Assembly (NCBI GenBank): GCA_902596775.1
Contig: CACJVE010000002.1
Location: 28,816 to 92,815 of the forward strand
Length of the DNA: 64,000 nucleotides
Origin: an uncultured SAR92 cluster bacterium
Lineage (GTDB): Bacteria; Pseudomonadota; Gammaproteobacteria; Pseudomonadales; Porticoccaceae
Reading direction: 5' to 3'
Under the pieces are notes generated by a model that worked only from the letters and a program-made list of their open reading frames with translations, ran no database searches and had not been told where the DNA came from. This document shows, piece by piece, positions 19,235-28,565 of this stretch; position 1 is the stretch's first letter, and every line of letters starts with the position of its first letter. Both the position numbers and the translations under genes were made by a program.

Positions 19235-20694
19235 GTTGGGAGACAGTGATTGGTCTTGAGATCCATGTTCAACTCTCTACCAAAACAAAAATATTCTCAA
19301 GTGCCAGCACTAAGTTCGGTTCTGAACCAAATTCTCAGGCTAGCACAATTGATCTAGCTCTTCCTGGAACTCTGCCAGTTCTAAATGAGGATGCCTTGCA
19401 CTACGCAATTATGTTTGGCTTGGCTATTGATGCTGAAATTTGTAAGGAATCAGTTTTTGAGAGAAAGAATTATTTTTACCCCGATCTGCCTAAAGGCTAT
19501 CAGACAACTCAGCTGGAAAAACCAATAGTTGGGCGAGGGAAAGTCGTGATCGAATTAGCCGACAGCAGCAAAAAAGATATTGGAATTCATCATGCTCATT
19601 TGGAGGAAGATGCTGGAAAATCAATCCATAGCGAACATTCTCGGGATGGCTATTCTCTTTTAGACCTGAATCGAGCAGGTACTCCACTAATTGAAATTGT
19701 TTCTGATCCAGACATGCGGAATCCTCAAGAGGCGGTAGCATTCGCAAAAAAACTTTACAGTATTGTTACTGCAATAGGTATCTGCGATGGTGAAATGAGT
19801 CAAGGTAGTATGAGGTTTGACGTAAATGTTTCCGTTAGACCCACCGGATCAAATGAACTGGGAACTAGAACTGAAACAAAAAATTTAAATTCTTTTAAAT
19901 TTATGGAAGACGCCATTAACTATGAGGTAGACAGACAGATAAGAGTAATTGAAGGTGGTGGAGAAATAAGACAGGAAACACGCTTATATAACGGTCTAAC
20001 TAAAAAGAGTCAACCAATGAGGTCGAAAGAAGAGGCCAATGACTATAGGTATTTTCCCTGTCCTGATTTACTCCCGGTCATTGTTTCAGATGAATTAATT
20101 GAGCAACTAAGGAAATCAGTTCCTGAACTGCCTGATAATAAAAAACAACGGTTTATGGATGTATATGAGTTGTCTGAATATGATGCAAATGCACTAACAG
20201 ACAATGCCGCAATATCAAACTTCTTTGAAGATTGTATCAAGTTATCAGACTCTCCTAAAATAATTGCAAATTGGATACTAGGGGAGATCACATCAAAGCT
20301 TAATCAAGAAAACATTACTTTTGAAAATATCCCGATATCATCGGCTGATCTTACAGGTCTTCTTGTAAGAGTCTCGGATAAAACTATCTCGAACAAAATT
20401 GCCAAGGAAGTATTTGACTCAATCTGGCTTGGTGAAGGAAATGCAGACTCCATAATAGAGAAAAAGGGACTTTCACAAATTTCAGACGATGATTTCCTCG
20501 ACAAACTAGTTGCCGAGGTTATTGATAGTAATCCAAATATGCTGGAGGACTATATAAAGACTGAGAAAAGTAAAAGAAAGAAAAAATTGGGAGGCTTCAT
20601 GGGTCAAATAATGAAGAAATCAAAAGGCCAAGCAAATCCTAAACAAGCAAACGAAATATTGTTACGGCAAATTCAAGAAATACTTGAGAAATAG
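19231..20694 (+). CDS. gatB: Asp/Glu-tRNA amidotransferase subunit B
   Basis: A 487-residue GatB, which binds the mischarged tRNA and phosphorylates the side chain. Landmarks are [18 protein letters not shown] at the start, [23 protein letters not shown] and [17 protein letters not shown], and the C-terminal YqeY-like tail ([29 protein letters not shown]) that contacts tRNA. It is complete and last of gatCAB. Confidence 0.98.
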   Translation: MSWETVIGLEIHVQLSTKTKIFSSASTKFGSEPNSQASTIDLALPGTLPVLNEDALHYAIMFGLAIDAEICKESVFERKNYFYPDLPKGYQTTQLEKPIVGRGKVVIELADSSKKDIGIHHAHLEEDAGKSIHSEHSRDGYSLLDLNRAGTPLIEIVSDPDMRNPQEAVAFAKKLYSIVTAIGICDGEMSQGSMRFDVNVSVRPTGSNELGTRTETKNLNSFKFMEDAINYEVDRQIRVIEGGGEIRQETRLYNGLTKKSQPMRSKEEANDYRYFPCPDLLPVIVSDELIEQLRKSVPELPDNKKQRFMDVYELSEYDANALTDNAAISNFFEDCIKLSDSPKIIANWILGEITSKLNQENITFENIPISSADLTGLLVRVSDKTISNKIAKEVFDSIWLGEGNADSIIEKKGLSQISDDDFLDKLVAEVIDSNPNMLEDYIKTEKSKRKKKLGGFMGQIMKKSKGQANPKQANEILLRQIQEILEK

Positions 20695-20696
20695 CG

Positions 20697-20834
20697 ATGC
20701 GAAAAAAAAGAGATTTGCCTAGCAAAGTCTGTAAAAGTTGTAACCGAAGCTTTACTTGGCGTAAAAAATGGAGCAGATGTTGGGATGAGGTCCAGTTCTG
20801 CTCTGTTAGATGCAAAAAGTCTTCAAATTTCTAA
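20697..20834 (+). CDS. DUF2256 mini-protein with a CxxC...CxxxC zinc-binding pattern
   Basis: A 45-residue ORF starting 2 bp after the gatB stop. It reads KVCKSCNRSFTWRKKW, then RCWDEVQFCSVRCKK: the DUF2256 signature with two Cys pairs likely to hold one metal ion. Its function is unknown to me; relatives are commonly found beside or fused to photolyase/cryptochrome or flavin-dependent genes. The next gene here is a FAD oxidoreductase, which fits that context. Small size makes it easy to miss, but the motif match is clear. Confidence 0.85.
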   Translation: MRKKRDLPSKVCKSCNRSFTWRKKWSRCWDEVQFCSVRCKKSSNF

Positions 20835-20875
20835 CCTGAGTTGTTCAACTCTAGAAAAGCCAATGAGTCTTAACT

Positions 20876-21850
20876 GTGAGATGCGTTGATGTATTAATTA
20901 TAGGGGCCGGCCTCTCAGGTGTAGTCGCTGGCAAGCGACTTCTGGATGCTCGCAAAACTATTCAATTGGTAGAAAAATCAGCCTCTATTGGGGGAAGACT
21001 TGCCAACAAAAGATTTGATGGGGCATTTTTTGATACTGGCGCACAATTTTTTACTGCTAAGGATCCTGTTTTTCAAAACTTTGTCAGTGATTGGGTTTCT
21101 TCTGGAGTAGTAAAAGAATGGTATTCTGATTATCCAGGCGCCTTATCAGTACACCCGAGATATCGGGGTTCACCTGCGATGAATATAATTGCAAAAAACA
21201 TAGCAACAAGACTTCCGATAAAACTTAAAACAAAAGCTTTAAGGATTAGTCGTGAAGGGGAAATATGGAAAACCAGCTTCTCGAATGACGAGGAAATAAT
21301 ATCTAAAGCAATACTGATAACCACGCCAGTGCCTCAGGCTATTGAAATAATCGATCAAAGCAATGTCGTTCTCAATAAATTAGTCAGAAAGCGATTAGAT
21401 AAAATTAGTTATGAGTCGTGTTATGCAATAATGGCAATACTGGATAAACCATCCAAGATTCCATCACCTGGCTCAATTTCTATTGCTGATGATATTGTAA
21501 GTTGGATAAGCGACAATCAACAAAAAGGTATTTCAGAAATCCCCGCGATAACAATCCTCTCCAATCTAGACTACTTGGAGTATAAAAACGCGGATATAAA
21601 AGATTTAGAGCAATCCATTATAGACAGCGCTGAAAAATACAGTGAAGCTAAAGTGAAAAGTTATCAAACGCATTTTTGGCGCTACAGTAAGCCACTTGAA
21701 CAAGATGCACAAAGGTTTGTGGAAGCAAATATAAATACATCCTTGCCACCTCTTTTTTTGGCGGGAGATGCGATGGCTGGACCAAGAGTTGAAGGTGCTT
21801 TTATGAGCGGCTTTTACGTGGCTGATGCGATAACAAATAACTTGAGTTAA
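20876..21850 (+). CDS. NAD(P)/FAD-dependent oxidoreductase, renalase-like
   Basis: A 324-residue flavoprotein. The Rossmann dinucleotide motif VLIIGAGLSGVVAGKRLLDA is at residues 6-25, then the flavin-monooxygenase/amine-oxidase pattern GGRLANKRFDGAFFDTGAQFFTAKD. The C-terminal FAD motif is FLAGDAMAGPRVEGAFMSGFYVA. This resembles the renalase/COG3380 family; the substrate is unknown. The start is GTG, the only one before the Rossmann fold in this frame. It follows the DUF2256 mini-gene by about 40 bp and probably belongs to the same transcript. Confidence 0.82.
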   Translation: MRCVDVLIIGAGLSGVVAGKRLLDARKTIQLVEKSASIGGRLANKRFDGAFFDTGAQFFTAKDPVFQNFVSDWVSSGVVKEWYSDYPGALSVHPRYRGSPAMNIIAKNIATRLPIKLKTKALRISREGEIWKTSFSNDEEIISKAILITTPVPQAIEIIDQSNVVLNKLVRKRLDKISYESCYAIMAILDKPSKIPSPGSISIADDIVSWISDNQQKGISEIPAITILSNLDYLEYKNADIKDLEQSIIDSAEKYSEAKVKSYQTHFWRYSKPLEQDAQRFVEANINTSLPPLFLAGDAMAGPRVEGAFMSGFYVADAITNNLS

Positions 21851-21854
21851 GAAA

Positions 21855-22997
21855 CTACTTCATTAATTCCCTAGAGATTATTAACTTCATAATCTCGTTA
21901 CTGCCTCCATAGATACGCTGCACTCGCGAATCAGCAAACGCTCTACAAACTGGGTACTCCCACATGTAGCCCCAACCACCATGAAGCTGCAAACACTCAT
22001 CAGCCACCTTGCATTGTAAATCGGTAGCAACTAGTTTTAATTTTGATGCCGTTACAGTATCAAGTTCATCATTGAGTAATAACTCAGTGCATCTATCTAG
22101 AAAAACTTCTGCGCTCGAAATTTCAGCCGACAACTCAGCAAGTTTGAACTGCGTATTTTGGAAAGAAGCTATTGGTGCACCAAAGGCTTTCCGCTCCTTA
22201 GTATAAGAAATAGTGCTCTCAAGTAATGCCTGAGCATTAGCTACTGCTCCAACAGCAATAGATAGTCTCTCTTGCGGAAGATCTTGCATTAAGTAGATAA
22301 AACCACGACCCTCTTCACCTAACAAATTTTCTTTGGGGACTTTCACATCTTGAAAAAATAATTCTGAAGTGTCTTGCGCTTTCATACCTAATTTTTCTAA
22401 ATTTTTACCCTTCGAAAATCCTTCAAATTCTGATTCAACTAAAAACAAACTTATACCTTTTGACCCGGCATTCACATCGGTCTTTGCAACCACTATAACT
22501 AAACCCGATTTTTGTCCATTTGTTATAAATGTTTTAGATCCATTTAAAATATAATGATCTCCATGAAGAACTGCTGTGGTTTTAGCTCCTTGCAAATCTG
22601 ATCCTGCGCCAGGCTCCGACATTGCAATCGCTGTGATTAATTCACCTGAAACACACTTTGGTAGATATTTTTGTTTTTGAAAATCTGTACCATACCTTTC
22701 AATATATGGGACAGCGATATCTGAGTGGAGCGTCCAACCTAAACCGGTACAACCCGATCTTGCTATTTCCTCATTCACTATACAGTTGTATTTGAAGTCT
22801 GCCTCGACTCCACCATATTCCTCTGAAACTGTAGGACAGAGGAACCCTTGAGCACCAGCCTCAAGCCAAATATCATCGCTTACCATCCCATCTTTTTCCC
22901 ATTCATCATGGTGAGGAACTGCCTGGGTTTCTATAAACTTTCTAACTGATTGACGAAATATTTCGTGATCAGAATCATATAAATTTCTTGGAATCAT
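21855..22997 (-). CDS. Acyl-CoA dehydrogenase
   Basis: A 380-residue flavoenzyme of the acyl-CoA dehydrogenase family. Signature 1 is ITAIAMSEPGAGSDLQGAKTTA, and signature 2 lies in the C-terminal QLHGGWGYMWEYPVCRAFADSRVQRIYGGSNEIM region. Glu in the YGGSNE motif sits where short/medium-chain and isovaleryl-type enzymes have theirs, but chain-length preference cannot be read from sequence. It converges on the FAD oxidoreductase, with 4 bp between stops. Confidence 0.93.
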   Translation of the reverse strand: MIPRNLYDSDHEIFRQSVRKFIETQAVPHHDEWEKDGMVSDDIWLEAGAQGFLCPTVSEEYGGVEADFKYNCIVNEEIARSGCTGLGWTLHSDIAVPYIERYGTDFQKQKYLPKCVSGELITAIAMSEPGAGSDLQGAKTTAVLHGDHYILNGSKTFITNGQKSGLVIVVAKTDVNAGSKGISLFLVESEFEGFSKGKNLEKLGMKAQDTSELFFQDVKVPKENLLGEEGRGFIYLMQDLPQERLSIAVGAVANAQALLESTISYTKERKAFGAPIASFQNTQFKLAELSAEISSAEVFLDRCTELLLNDELDTVTASKLKLVATDLQCKVADECLQLHGGWGYMWEYPVCRAFADSRVQRIYGGSNEIMKLIISRELMK

Positions 22998-23088
22998 ATT
23001 TACCTCAGCGCATAAATTTTTCTTAGTCTAGCAATAAAAGAAAATGATAAAAGAAAAAAAAATGACTGTAGCGTTCTGCGTTAAAGCA

Positions 23089-24918
23089 TTAATCAAAACC
23101 GATAAAACCTCCAGACTGATGACTCCAAAGCTTTGTATATATGCCATTTTTTTTGAGAAGTTCATCATGAGTTCCCTGCTCTATAATCTCTCCCTGATCG
23201 AGCACGATTAACCTATCCATAGCAGCAATTGTCGATAATCTATGAGCAATAGCCATAACTGTTTTCCCCACCATCAATTCTGAGAGGTTTTGCTGTATTG
23301 ATGCTTCAACTTCTGAGTCCAAAGCAGATGTTGCCTCGTCTAATATTAGAATTGGCGCATTTTTCAAGAGAACTCTTGCAATAGCAATTCTTTGTCTTTG
23401 GCCTCCAGATAAGGTGACTCCCCGTTCACCGACATGAGCGTCATAACCAATCCTACCCGAACTATCTCTTAACTTTAAAATAAACTCATGGGCCTGAGCA
23501 CGTTTCGCTGCCGTTATCATTTCCTCTTTCGAGGCATCAGGGCGACCAAACATAATATTATCACTAACTGATCGGTGAAGAAGCGAGGTATCTTGCGCCA
23601 CGACTGCAATTTTTGATCTAAGACTCTCTTGATAGACGCCAGAAATATCGACTTGATCAATCATGATTGAACCTTTCTGAACATCATAAAATCTCAAAAG
23701 TAGACTCACTAGGCTAGATTTTCCAGCGCCACTTCTGCCCACAATCCCAATTTTCTCCCCTGCTTTTATGTTGAGATTTAATCCTTTAAATACCGCGTCA
23801 TTATCATTATAGGAAAAATGAAGATTTCTAAATTCAATATCTCCTGACTGCACCTCGATGTTTTTTGCATTGTGACGATCTTTGACAATATTGGGGACAG
23901 AAAGAGTATTTATTCCATCTTGAACAACTCCAATATTTTCAAAAAGACCACTTATTTCCCAGAGAATCCAATGAGACATTCCTGACAACCTAATTGACAA
24001 ACTCATTACTATTGCGATGGCACCAGGTGTGATCAAATCATCTAGCCATAGATATATGCCAAGACCTGCGGTAGAAAAAATTAGAACCATGTTAAGAGTC
24101 CATAGTGCAATATTCAGTTTTGTAACCAATCTCATCATTGGATAAACAGTCTCCAAAAACTCGTTCATACCATCGCGAACGTATTCAGACTCCCTGCTGT
24201 TATGCGAAAAAAGTTTTAAGGTAACAATATTGGTGTAGCTATCTACAATTCTACCCGTCATAAGTGATCTCGCATCTGCCTGGACCCTAGACACTTTTTT
24301 CATTTTTGGTACAAAATGTCTTTGTATTTGGATATAAAAAACAAGCCAAAAAATGAGTGGGATGCACAATCTTAGATCTGCACTTGCAACTAATATGAAA
24401 GCTGTCACCAAATAAATAATCACAAATAAAATTACATCCAACAATTTCATGACTGTATCTCTAACAGCAAGAGCAGTTTGCATTACTTTGGTTGCTATTC
24501 GACCGCTAAACTCTGTTTGGAAAAAACTATAGCTTTGATTAAGCAGGTATCGGTGCGCCAACCAACGTACTGTCATCGGAAAATTCCCCATCAAGGTCTG
24601 ATGAACTATTAACGACCTTAATGCATTAGATATGGGAATTATCAGTAGCATAAAAATTCCCATAATAATTAGATCATTGAGAGATTCACTTAAAAAAGTA
24701 GCTCTATCTTGTTCGGACAACCAATCGACTAACTTACCGAGAATTCCATAAAGAAGAGCTTCAGAGATCGCTGTTATTGCCGTTAAAAAAGCCATCAATA
24801 ACAACCATCCCTCCATGCCTCGTGTGTAATATCTGCAAAATTGAAATACACCCTGAGGAGGTTGTTGAGCAACTTTAGGGGGGAAAGGGTTAACTAACTT
24901 TTCAAAATAAGAAAACAT
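23089..24918 (-). CDS. ABC exporter, fused membrane and ATPase domains
   Basis: A 609-residue type IV (MsbA-like) half-transporter. Six membrane helices span about residues 35-320, and the ATPase domain follows: Walker A GRSGAGKSS, Q-loop VVAQDTSLLH, signature LSGGQRQR, Walker B LILDEATSALD and H-loop AIAHRLS. It would act as a homodimer. The N-terminus is longer than MsbA, with a proline-rich segment (NPFPPKVAQQPPQGVF) seen in the HlyB/MsbA-like multidrug group. The substrate is unknown. Confidence 0.92.
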   Translation of the reverse strand: MFSYFEKLVNPFPPKVAQQPPQGVFQFCRYYTRGMEGWLLLMAFLTAITAISEALLYGILGKLVDWLSEQDRATFLSESLNDLIIMGIFMLLIIPISNALRSLIVHQTLMGNFPMTVRWLAHRYLLNQSYSFFQTEFSGRIATKVMQTALAVRDTVMKLLDVILFVIIYLVTAFILVASADLRLCIPLIFWLVFYIQIQRHFVPKMKKVSRVQADARSLMTGRIVDSYTNIVTLKLFSHNSRESEYVRDGMNEFLETVYPMMRLVTKLNIALWTLNMVLIFSTAGLGIYLWLDDLITPGAIAIVMSLSIRLSGMSHWILWEISGLFENIGVVQDGINTLSVPNIVKDRHNAKNIEVQSGDIEFRNLHFSYNDNDAVFKGLNLNIKAGEKIGIVGRSGAGKSSLVSLLLRFYDVQKGSIMIDQVDISGVYQESLRSKIAVVAQDTSLLHRSVSDNIMFGRPDASKEEMITAAKRAQAHEFILKLRDSSGRIGYDAHVGERGVTLSGGQRQRIAIARVLLKNAPILILDEATSALDSEVEASIQQNLSELMVGKTVMAIAHRLSTIAAMDRLIVLDQGEIIEQGTHDELLKKNGIYTKLWSHQSGGFIGFD

Positions 24919-25039
24919 AAATTTCTATAAATACAACGGTTGTTCGTGAGGACCTAATTTGAATTAAAAGGTATCTGCCAGAGGATACTGAAAGAGAGAT
25001 GAGTTGGATTCAAGAGAAATATACTCTTTAGTAAATTAT

Positions 25040-25687
25040 TCACCCAATTGCCGATCGAAAGACCACTTGTTTCAACATTACTTTATTAAAACAGTCTAAT
25101 GTTAAAAGATATTGAAGCCATCGAACTAACGCTTTATAGCGGGAGTTTAAAAACCAATCATAATCGACAAGTGCGAACTGGCGTATGAAGGGAAGTATGG
25201 CAATATCAGCAAGAGTTAATTCATCTCCCAAAAGACAGGATCTCTTTTCCAGTAAATCATTCAAAAGGATCAGAAACCATTCAGCTTTCTCTCGGTGATT
25301 AGCAGCTTCATCTGGATCGGTGCAATATTTATACTTATCTAGAAGAGCCTTAAAGGAATTATCATTTCGATGAATTAATTGCATTGATGGTTCATAAATA
25401 GTCTTATCTAACCACCTGTGTGTCTTTTTATTTATATGAGAAAATCTTTTGAGACTCCAAATCATGATAGCTAAACTTTCATCTATGACTGTTTCATCGG
25501 GAAGAACCAAGATTGGGACAGTTCCTTTTGGTGAGATATGCAACATCTCTATTGGCTTATCGGAGAGATTAACTTCCCTTAAACAAACATCTATTTTGCA
25601 AAGTTCTAATGACATCCTTGCTCTAATCGCATAAGGGCATCTTCTAAATGAATATAGGACAGGTTTCACAGTATTTTTAAAATTCAT
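25040..25687 (-). CDS. Glutathione S-transferase family protein
   Basis: A 215-residue GST. The N-terminal thioredoxin-like domain shows LYSFRRCPYAIRARMSLELC and the cis-proline/glutathione motif GTVPILVLPDETVIDESLAIM. The all-helical domain has the N-capping LGDELTLADIAILPFIRQF box. Cys17 in RRCPYAIR sits where Ser/Cys catalytic residues of beta/omega-type GSTs lie. The substrate is unknown. About 120 bp upstream of the ABC exporter no further gene was seen. Confidence 0.9.
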   Translation of the reverse strand: MNFKNTVKPVLYSFRRCPYAIRARMSLELCKIDVCLREVNLSDKPIEMLHISPKGTVPILVLPDETVIDESLAIMIWSLKRFSHINKKTHRWLDKTIYEPSMQLIHRNDNSFKALLDKYKYCTDPDEAANHREKAEWFLILLNDLLEKRSCLLGDELTLADIAILPFIRQFALVDYDWFLNSRYKALVRWLQYLLTLDCFNKVMLKQVVFRSAIG

Positions 25688-25745
25688 TTGTTTCGGATAT
25701 TACCACTCCATCGTATGATATAACCTTTTCGATAGGTTTAAAATT

Positions 25746-26978
25746 ATGGAAAACAAAAAGTTCGATATTATTATTTTTGGCGCGACAAGTTTTGTTGGTC
25801 AGATAATGACTAAATATTTTGCAGAGAATATAAAAGATTTCTCCCCTCTTTCATGGGCGATTGCAGGTAGATCACAAGAAAAGCTGGATACATTGAGGAG
25901 TAGCCTCGGGGAAGCGTTTCAAAACTTGCCTATGATTGTTTGTGATGCTTTTGATCCAATCAAGCTCGATGAACTTACTAAATCTTCAAAAGTAGTTGCA
26001 AGTACTGTCGGTCCATATGCGCTCTATGGGGAGGAGTTAGTGAAAGCCTGTGCTCATAACGGAACTGACTACTGTGATCTTTGCGGCGAAGCATATTGGA
26101 TAAAGGATATGATCCAAAAATATAATAATGATGCAGTTCGATCAGGTGCTAGAATTGTCAATTGTTGTGGTTTTGATTCAATTCCATCGGACTTAGGAGT
26201 TCTTGTTCTTCAAGAATACTCAAAGAACAAATTTAATAGTTATTTCCCACGAATAAAATTAGGTGTCGAAAAAATGAAAGGCGGTGCCTCAGGAGGAACT
26301 TTAGCGAGTATGATTCAAGCAGTTATCGCAGCGAAAAGTAATCCAGCCTTGCGCAAAGAAATGGCGAATCCATATATATTATGCCCTGAATTTAATGAGG
26401 ATAAGATAAAACAAAATAGGGTCACTTCTGTTGTGTTAGATGACGATTTTAAAATGTGGTCAGCTCCATTTATCATGGAAGCCATCAATACAAGAGTTGT
26501 GATGCGTTCACACTTCATTAATGAGAAAAAATATGGTGCTGGATTTCTATATCAAGAACAGATGTTAATGGGTAAAGGAGTTAAAGGTTACATTAGAGCC
26601 ACTTCTCTCCTAATGGGTCTTGGTATATTTGCCCTGTCAGTGTTTATCACACCAACTCGAAAAATATTACAGAAATTCATCCTACCCAAGCCGGGACAAG
26701 GTCCTAGTCTCGAAGCTCAAAGGGATGGATACTTTGATATTAATCTTATCGGGATATCTGAAAGTACAGGGAAGTTGTGTTTAAAAGTAACAGGAGATAC
26801 TGATCCAGGCTATGGATGTACTGCAAAGATGCTTGCGCACTCTGCTTTGAGCTTGGCCTTCGATGCACCTCAAAAAAATAACGACGGGGGATTTCTCACA
26901 CCATCTTCCGCAATGGGAACAGATCTAGTTGAGAGATTAAAAAAATATGCAGGGATGAATTTTGAAATCTTTGAATAA
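25746..26978 (+). CDS. Saccharopine dehydrogenase-like / trans-acting enoyl reductase family protein
   Basis: A 410-residue protein with an N-terminal Rossmann fold (IIIFGATSFVGQIMTKYFAE) and the family block ASTVGPYALYGEELVKACAHNGTDYCDLCGE. A conserved GFDSIPSDLGVLVLQEY region and a hydrophobic C-terminal segment follow. This is the saccharopine dehydrogenase/SCCPDH-like group found with lipid metabolism genes, not true lysine-pathway enzymes. The exact reaction is unknown. It lies just upstream of the interrupted ettA start. Confidence 0.88.
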   Translation: MENKKFDIIIFGATSFVGQIMTKYFAENIKDFSPLSWAIAGRSQEKLDTLRSSLGEAFQNLPMIVCDAFDPIKLDELTKSSKVVASTVGPYALYGEELVKACAHNGTDYCDLCGEAYWIKDMIQKYNNDAVRSGARIVNCCGFDSIPSDLGVLVLQEYSKNKFNSYFPRIKLGVEKMKGGASGGTLASMIQAVIAAKSNPALRKEMANPYILCPEFNEDKIKQNRVTSVVLDDDFKMWSAPFIMEAINTRVVMRSHFINEKKYGAGFLYQEQMLMGKGVKGYIRATSLLMGLGIFALSVFITPTRKILQKFILPKPGQGPSLEAQRDGYFDINLIGISESTGKLCLKVTGDTDPGYGCTAKMLAHSALSLAFDAPQKNNDGGFLTPSSAMGTDLVERLKKYAGMNFEIFE

Positions 26979-27006
26979 TGACTAACTAAAATATAGGAAT
27001 CTTTGT

Positions 27007-27057
27007 ATGTGTGCTCAGTACGTCTACACACTGAATAGAGTAACCTTAAGTTATTGA
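27007..27057 (+). pseudogene. Displaced 5' stub of ettA (attL side)
   Basis: An ATG preceded by AGGA at a good distance opens a 16-codon frame MCAQYVYTLNRVTLSY. Its first dozen residues match the EttA N-terminus (M-x-Q-Y-V-Y-T-M-N-R-V). It then leaves homology and stops at TGA inside a repeat shared with the element's right end. The rest of ettA resumes at 35545. I read this as the original host start of ettA, cut off by insertion of the element. Confidence 0.88.
27047..27057 (+). repeat. Terminal repeat TAAGTTATTGA, left copy
   Basis: This 11-mer recurs at 35517-35527 in direct orientation, with similarity continuing (wwTATAAsG), and inverted at 27117-27127. Three copies near the ends, one inverted, fit integrase accessory binding sites better than the crossover core. 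Confidence 0.65.
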
Positions 27058-27084
27058 TTTATAACGATTTTATGTCCTTTTATT

Positions 27085-27105
27085 ACTGGTACAAAACTGG
27101 TACAA
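27085..27105 (+). repeat. Tandem decamers ACTRGTACAA, left pair 1
   Basis: Two copies of ACTGGTACAA spaced 11 bp apart. The same tandem arrangement recurs at 27136-27157 and, at the other end of the element, at 35479-35499. They are likely arm-type sites for the tyrosine recombinase. Confidence 0.65.
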
Positions 27106-27116
27106 TGGACGAAAAA

Positions 27117-27127
27117 TCAATAACTTA
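27117..27127 (-). repeat. Terminal repeat TAAGTTATTGA, inverted copy
   Basis: TCAATAACTTA is the exact reverse complement of the 11-mer at 27047 and 35517. It lies just upstream of the integrase start. Confidence 0.6.
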
Positions 27128-27132
27128 TCCAT

Positions 27133-28458
27133 ATGACTGGTACAAAAACTAGTACAAAAACCACCTCTGCTTTTAAGGCAAAACAAACCCAAAGAGTTGT
27201 TCGAGAGATCTATCCTAAAAGACTTAAACTAGTTGTCCGTGAATGGGTCAATTCTAATGGATCATTGAGTAGAGTTTATCGCGCTAGGATCTACGATCCT
27301 AATAGAGAAAAATATGCCTATTTCACTTTGTCTGCGGAAACAGAAAATACCGCTATTTCACAAAGTATTGACCTCTACGCACAAAAGTCTAGTGCCTTGG
27401 AACAGAAGCTGCCAATCGGTAGGGATGCCAAGAAATTAGACCACTATATCGAAAAGTTTATGGATCATATGGAGATACGCTGTAAGAACGGACATGTAAC
27501 TCCTCACCGCGTAGTTTGTATTCGACAACTACTCCGTTCTCTCGAGAAGTTTTATATCGCTCACAAAAGTCCAGAAATTATCGACTTACCGTTGTTGTAT
27601 CAAAACAAGTGGGAAGCATGGAGAGACAAATCACTTACTCGACTGACTGCTAGACCTTTAACTCCAAGTAGTCGAAATAATGAGATGAATTGTCATAAAC
27701 AATTTCTTGGGTTTTTAAGAGATAGAAATATAGTCAGTTTCGTTCCTAGCGTAGATCCAATAGTAAAACCAAAAACAGTTGTACCCTTCCCGAGAGAAAA
27801 ATATAAAAAACTATTGTCGGTTATCCGCAGAGATATTGACGATCACAGCCCCAGTGGAAAGAAACCACACATCAAATCATTGTGGCAAAAAATGATGATG
27901 AGACACATCATTATGTTGATGTATGGAACTGGCTGTAGAGTTGCCGAGGTCAAGAACCTCCAGTGGAAAGATATCTACTTAGACGAACAGAAAAATCCAA
28001 GAATAAAATTTAGAGGAAAGAATAAAGAGCGCGACATTATCGTTCATAAAAACATTTTCTCTGCCTTAAATGATTGGAAAGAATTTGTCTCCATCAAAGG
28101 GAAATCATGGTGGGATGAAATCGAATATCCATTCGTTTTCTCGAGTTTTAAAAGGAAACATCGATTTGGAAATTTTAACAGTGAAAGTCGAAGAACTTGG
28201 TATGAAGAAATTGGTCTAGATCCCATGAAGTACCAACTAGGAAGTTTTAGACATCAATTCATTAGTCACCGACTTAAGAAAGGTCGTCACGCACTTCACA
28301 TCGCGTTTTACTGTGGCACATCTGTAAAAATGATCGAACAGACTTATGGTTCGATTACTCCTCCAAACTTATTCGAACAAGTGTTCTCCGTAGCTCCAGA
28401 GCAGTCATTGGAGAGTAATCAGCGATCACAGTGGTTGGAGAAAATACTAGAGGCATAA
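27133..28458 (+). CDS. Tyrosine recombinase (integrase) of the ettA element
   Basis: A 441-residue phage-type integrase. A basic N-terminal region (to about 95) probably binds arm sites, a SAM-like core-binding domain covers about 100-205, and the catalytic domain follows. Catalytic residues seen are Arg269 (GTGCRVAEV), Lys296 (FRGKNKER), Arg373 (FRHQF) and nucleophile Tyr405 (EQTYG). The first His of the H-x-x-R box is replaced by Gly370, and the GH-S box reads CGTSVKMIEQTYG with Thr; the latter form occurs in a known phage integrase subgroup. The first codons overlap a tandem decamer repeat, so the enzyme may regulate itself. Confidence 0.93.
   Translation: MTGTKTSTKTTSAFKAKQTQRVVREIYPKRLKLVVREWVNSNGSLSRVYRARIYDPNREKYAYFTLSAETENTAISQSIDLYAQKSSALEQKLPIGRDAKKLDHYIEKFMDHMEIRCKNGHVTPHRVVCIRQLLRSLEKFYIAHKSPEIIDLPLLYQNKWEAWRDKSLTRLTARPLTPSSRNNEMNCHKQFLGFLRDRNIVSFVPSVDPIVKPKTVVPFPREKYKKLLSVIRRDIDDHSPSGKKPHIKSLWQKMMMRHIIMLMYGTGCRVAEVKNLQWKDIYLDEQKNPRIKFRGKNKERDIIVHKNIFSALNDWKEFVSIKGKSWWDEIEYPFVFSSFKRKHRFGNFNSESRRTWYEEIGLDPMKYQLGSFRHQFISHRLKKGRHALHIAFYCGTSVKMIEQTYGSITPPNLFEQVFSVAPEQSLESNQRSQWLEKILEA
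27136..27157 (+). repeat. Tandem decamers ACTRGTACAA, left pair 2
   Basis: ACTGGTACAA and ACTAGTACAA lie inside the first codons of the integrase gene, explaining its odd N-terminus (TGTKTSTKT). It matches pairs at 27085 and 35479. Confidence 0.6.
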
Positions 28459-28459
28459 A

Positions 28460-28475
28460 TGTTGATTAATCAACA
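28460..28475. promoter_or_regulatory. 16-bp palindrome TGTTGATTAATCAACA, copy 1
   Basis: A perfect inverted repeat without loop, overlapping the region just after the integrase stop and before rep. Identical copies lie at 34466 and 35379, all intergenic. It is likely an operator for an element-encoded or host regulator. It has no T-run, so it is not a terminator. Confidence 0.65.
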
Positions 28476-28532
28476 AAATTAATCAAATTATTTTGTAATG
28501 TTCGAATGTTAGAAGTATAGAAAACTATAAAT

Positions 28533-28565
28533 AACCTATGTTCTTTGAGTTAAAGAGTTTAGGTT
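28533..28565. repeat. Nested inverted repeat immediately upstream of rep
   Basis: AACCTA (28533-28538) pairs with TAGGTT (28560-28565), enclosing CTTT-GAGTT-AAAG. The hairpin abuts the rep ATG. It could be a replication-origin nick structure or a translational control hairpin; no direct evidence distinguishes these. Confidence 0.4.

Noticed and set aside
24919..25039. Small gene between the ABC exporter and the GST
   Set aside because: Only very short frames are present, with no ribosome site or motif.
28460..28475. Palindrome as a transcription terminator after the integrase
   Set aside because: No loop, no T-run, low GC, and the same sequence lies in a divergent promoter region.
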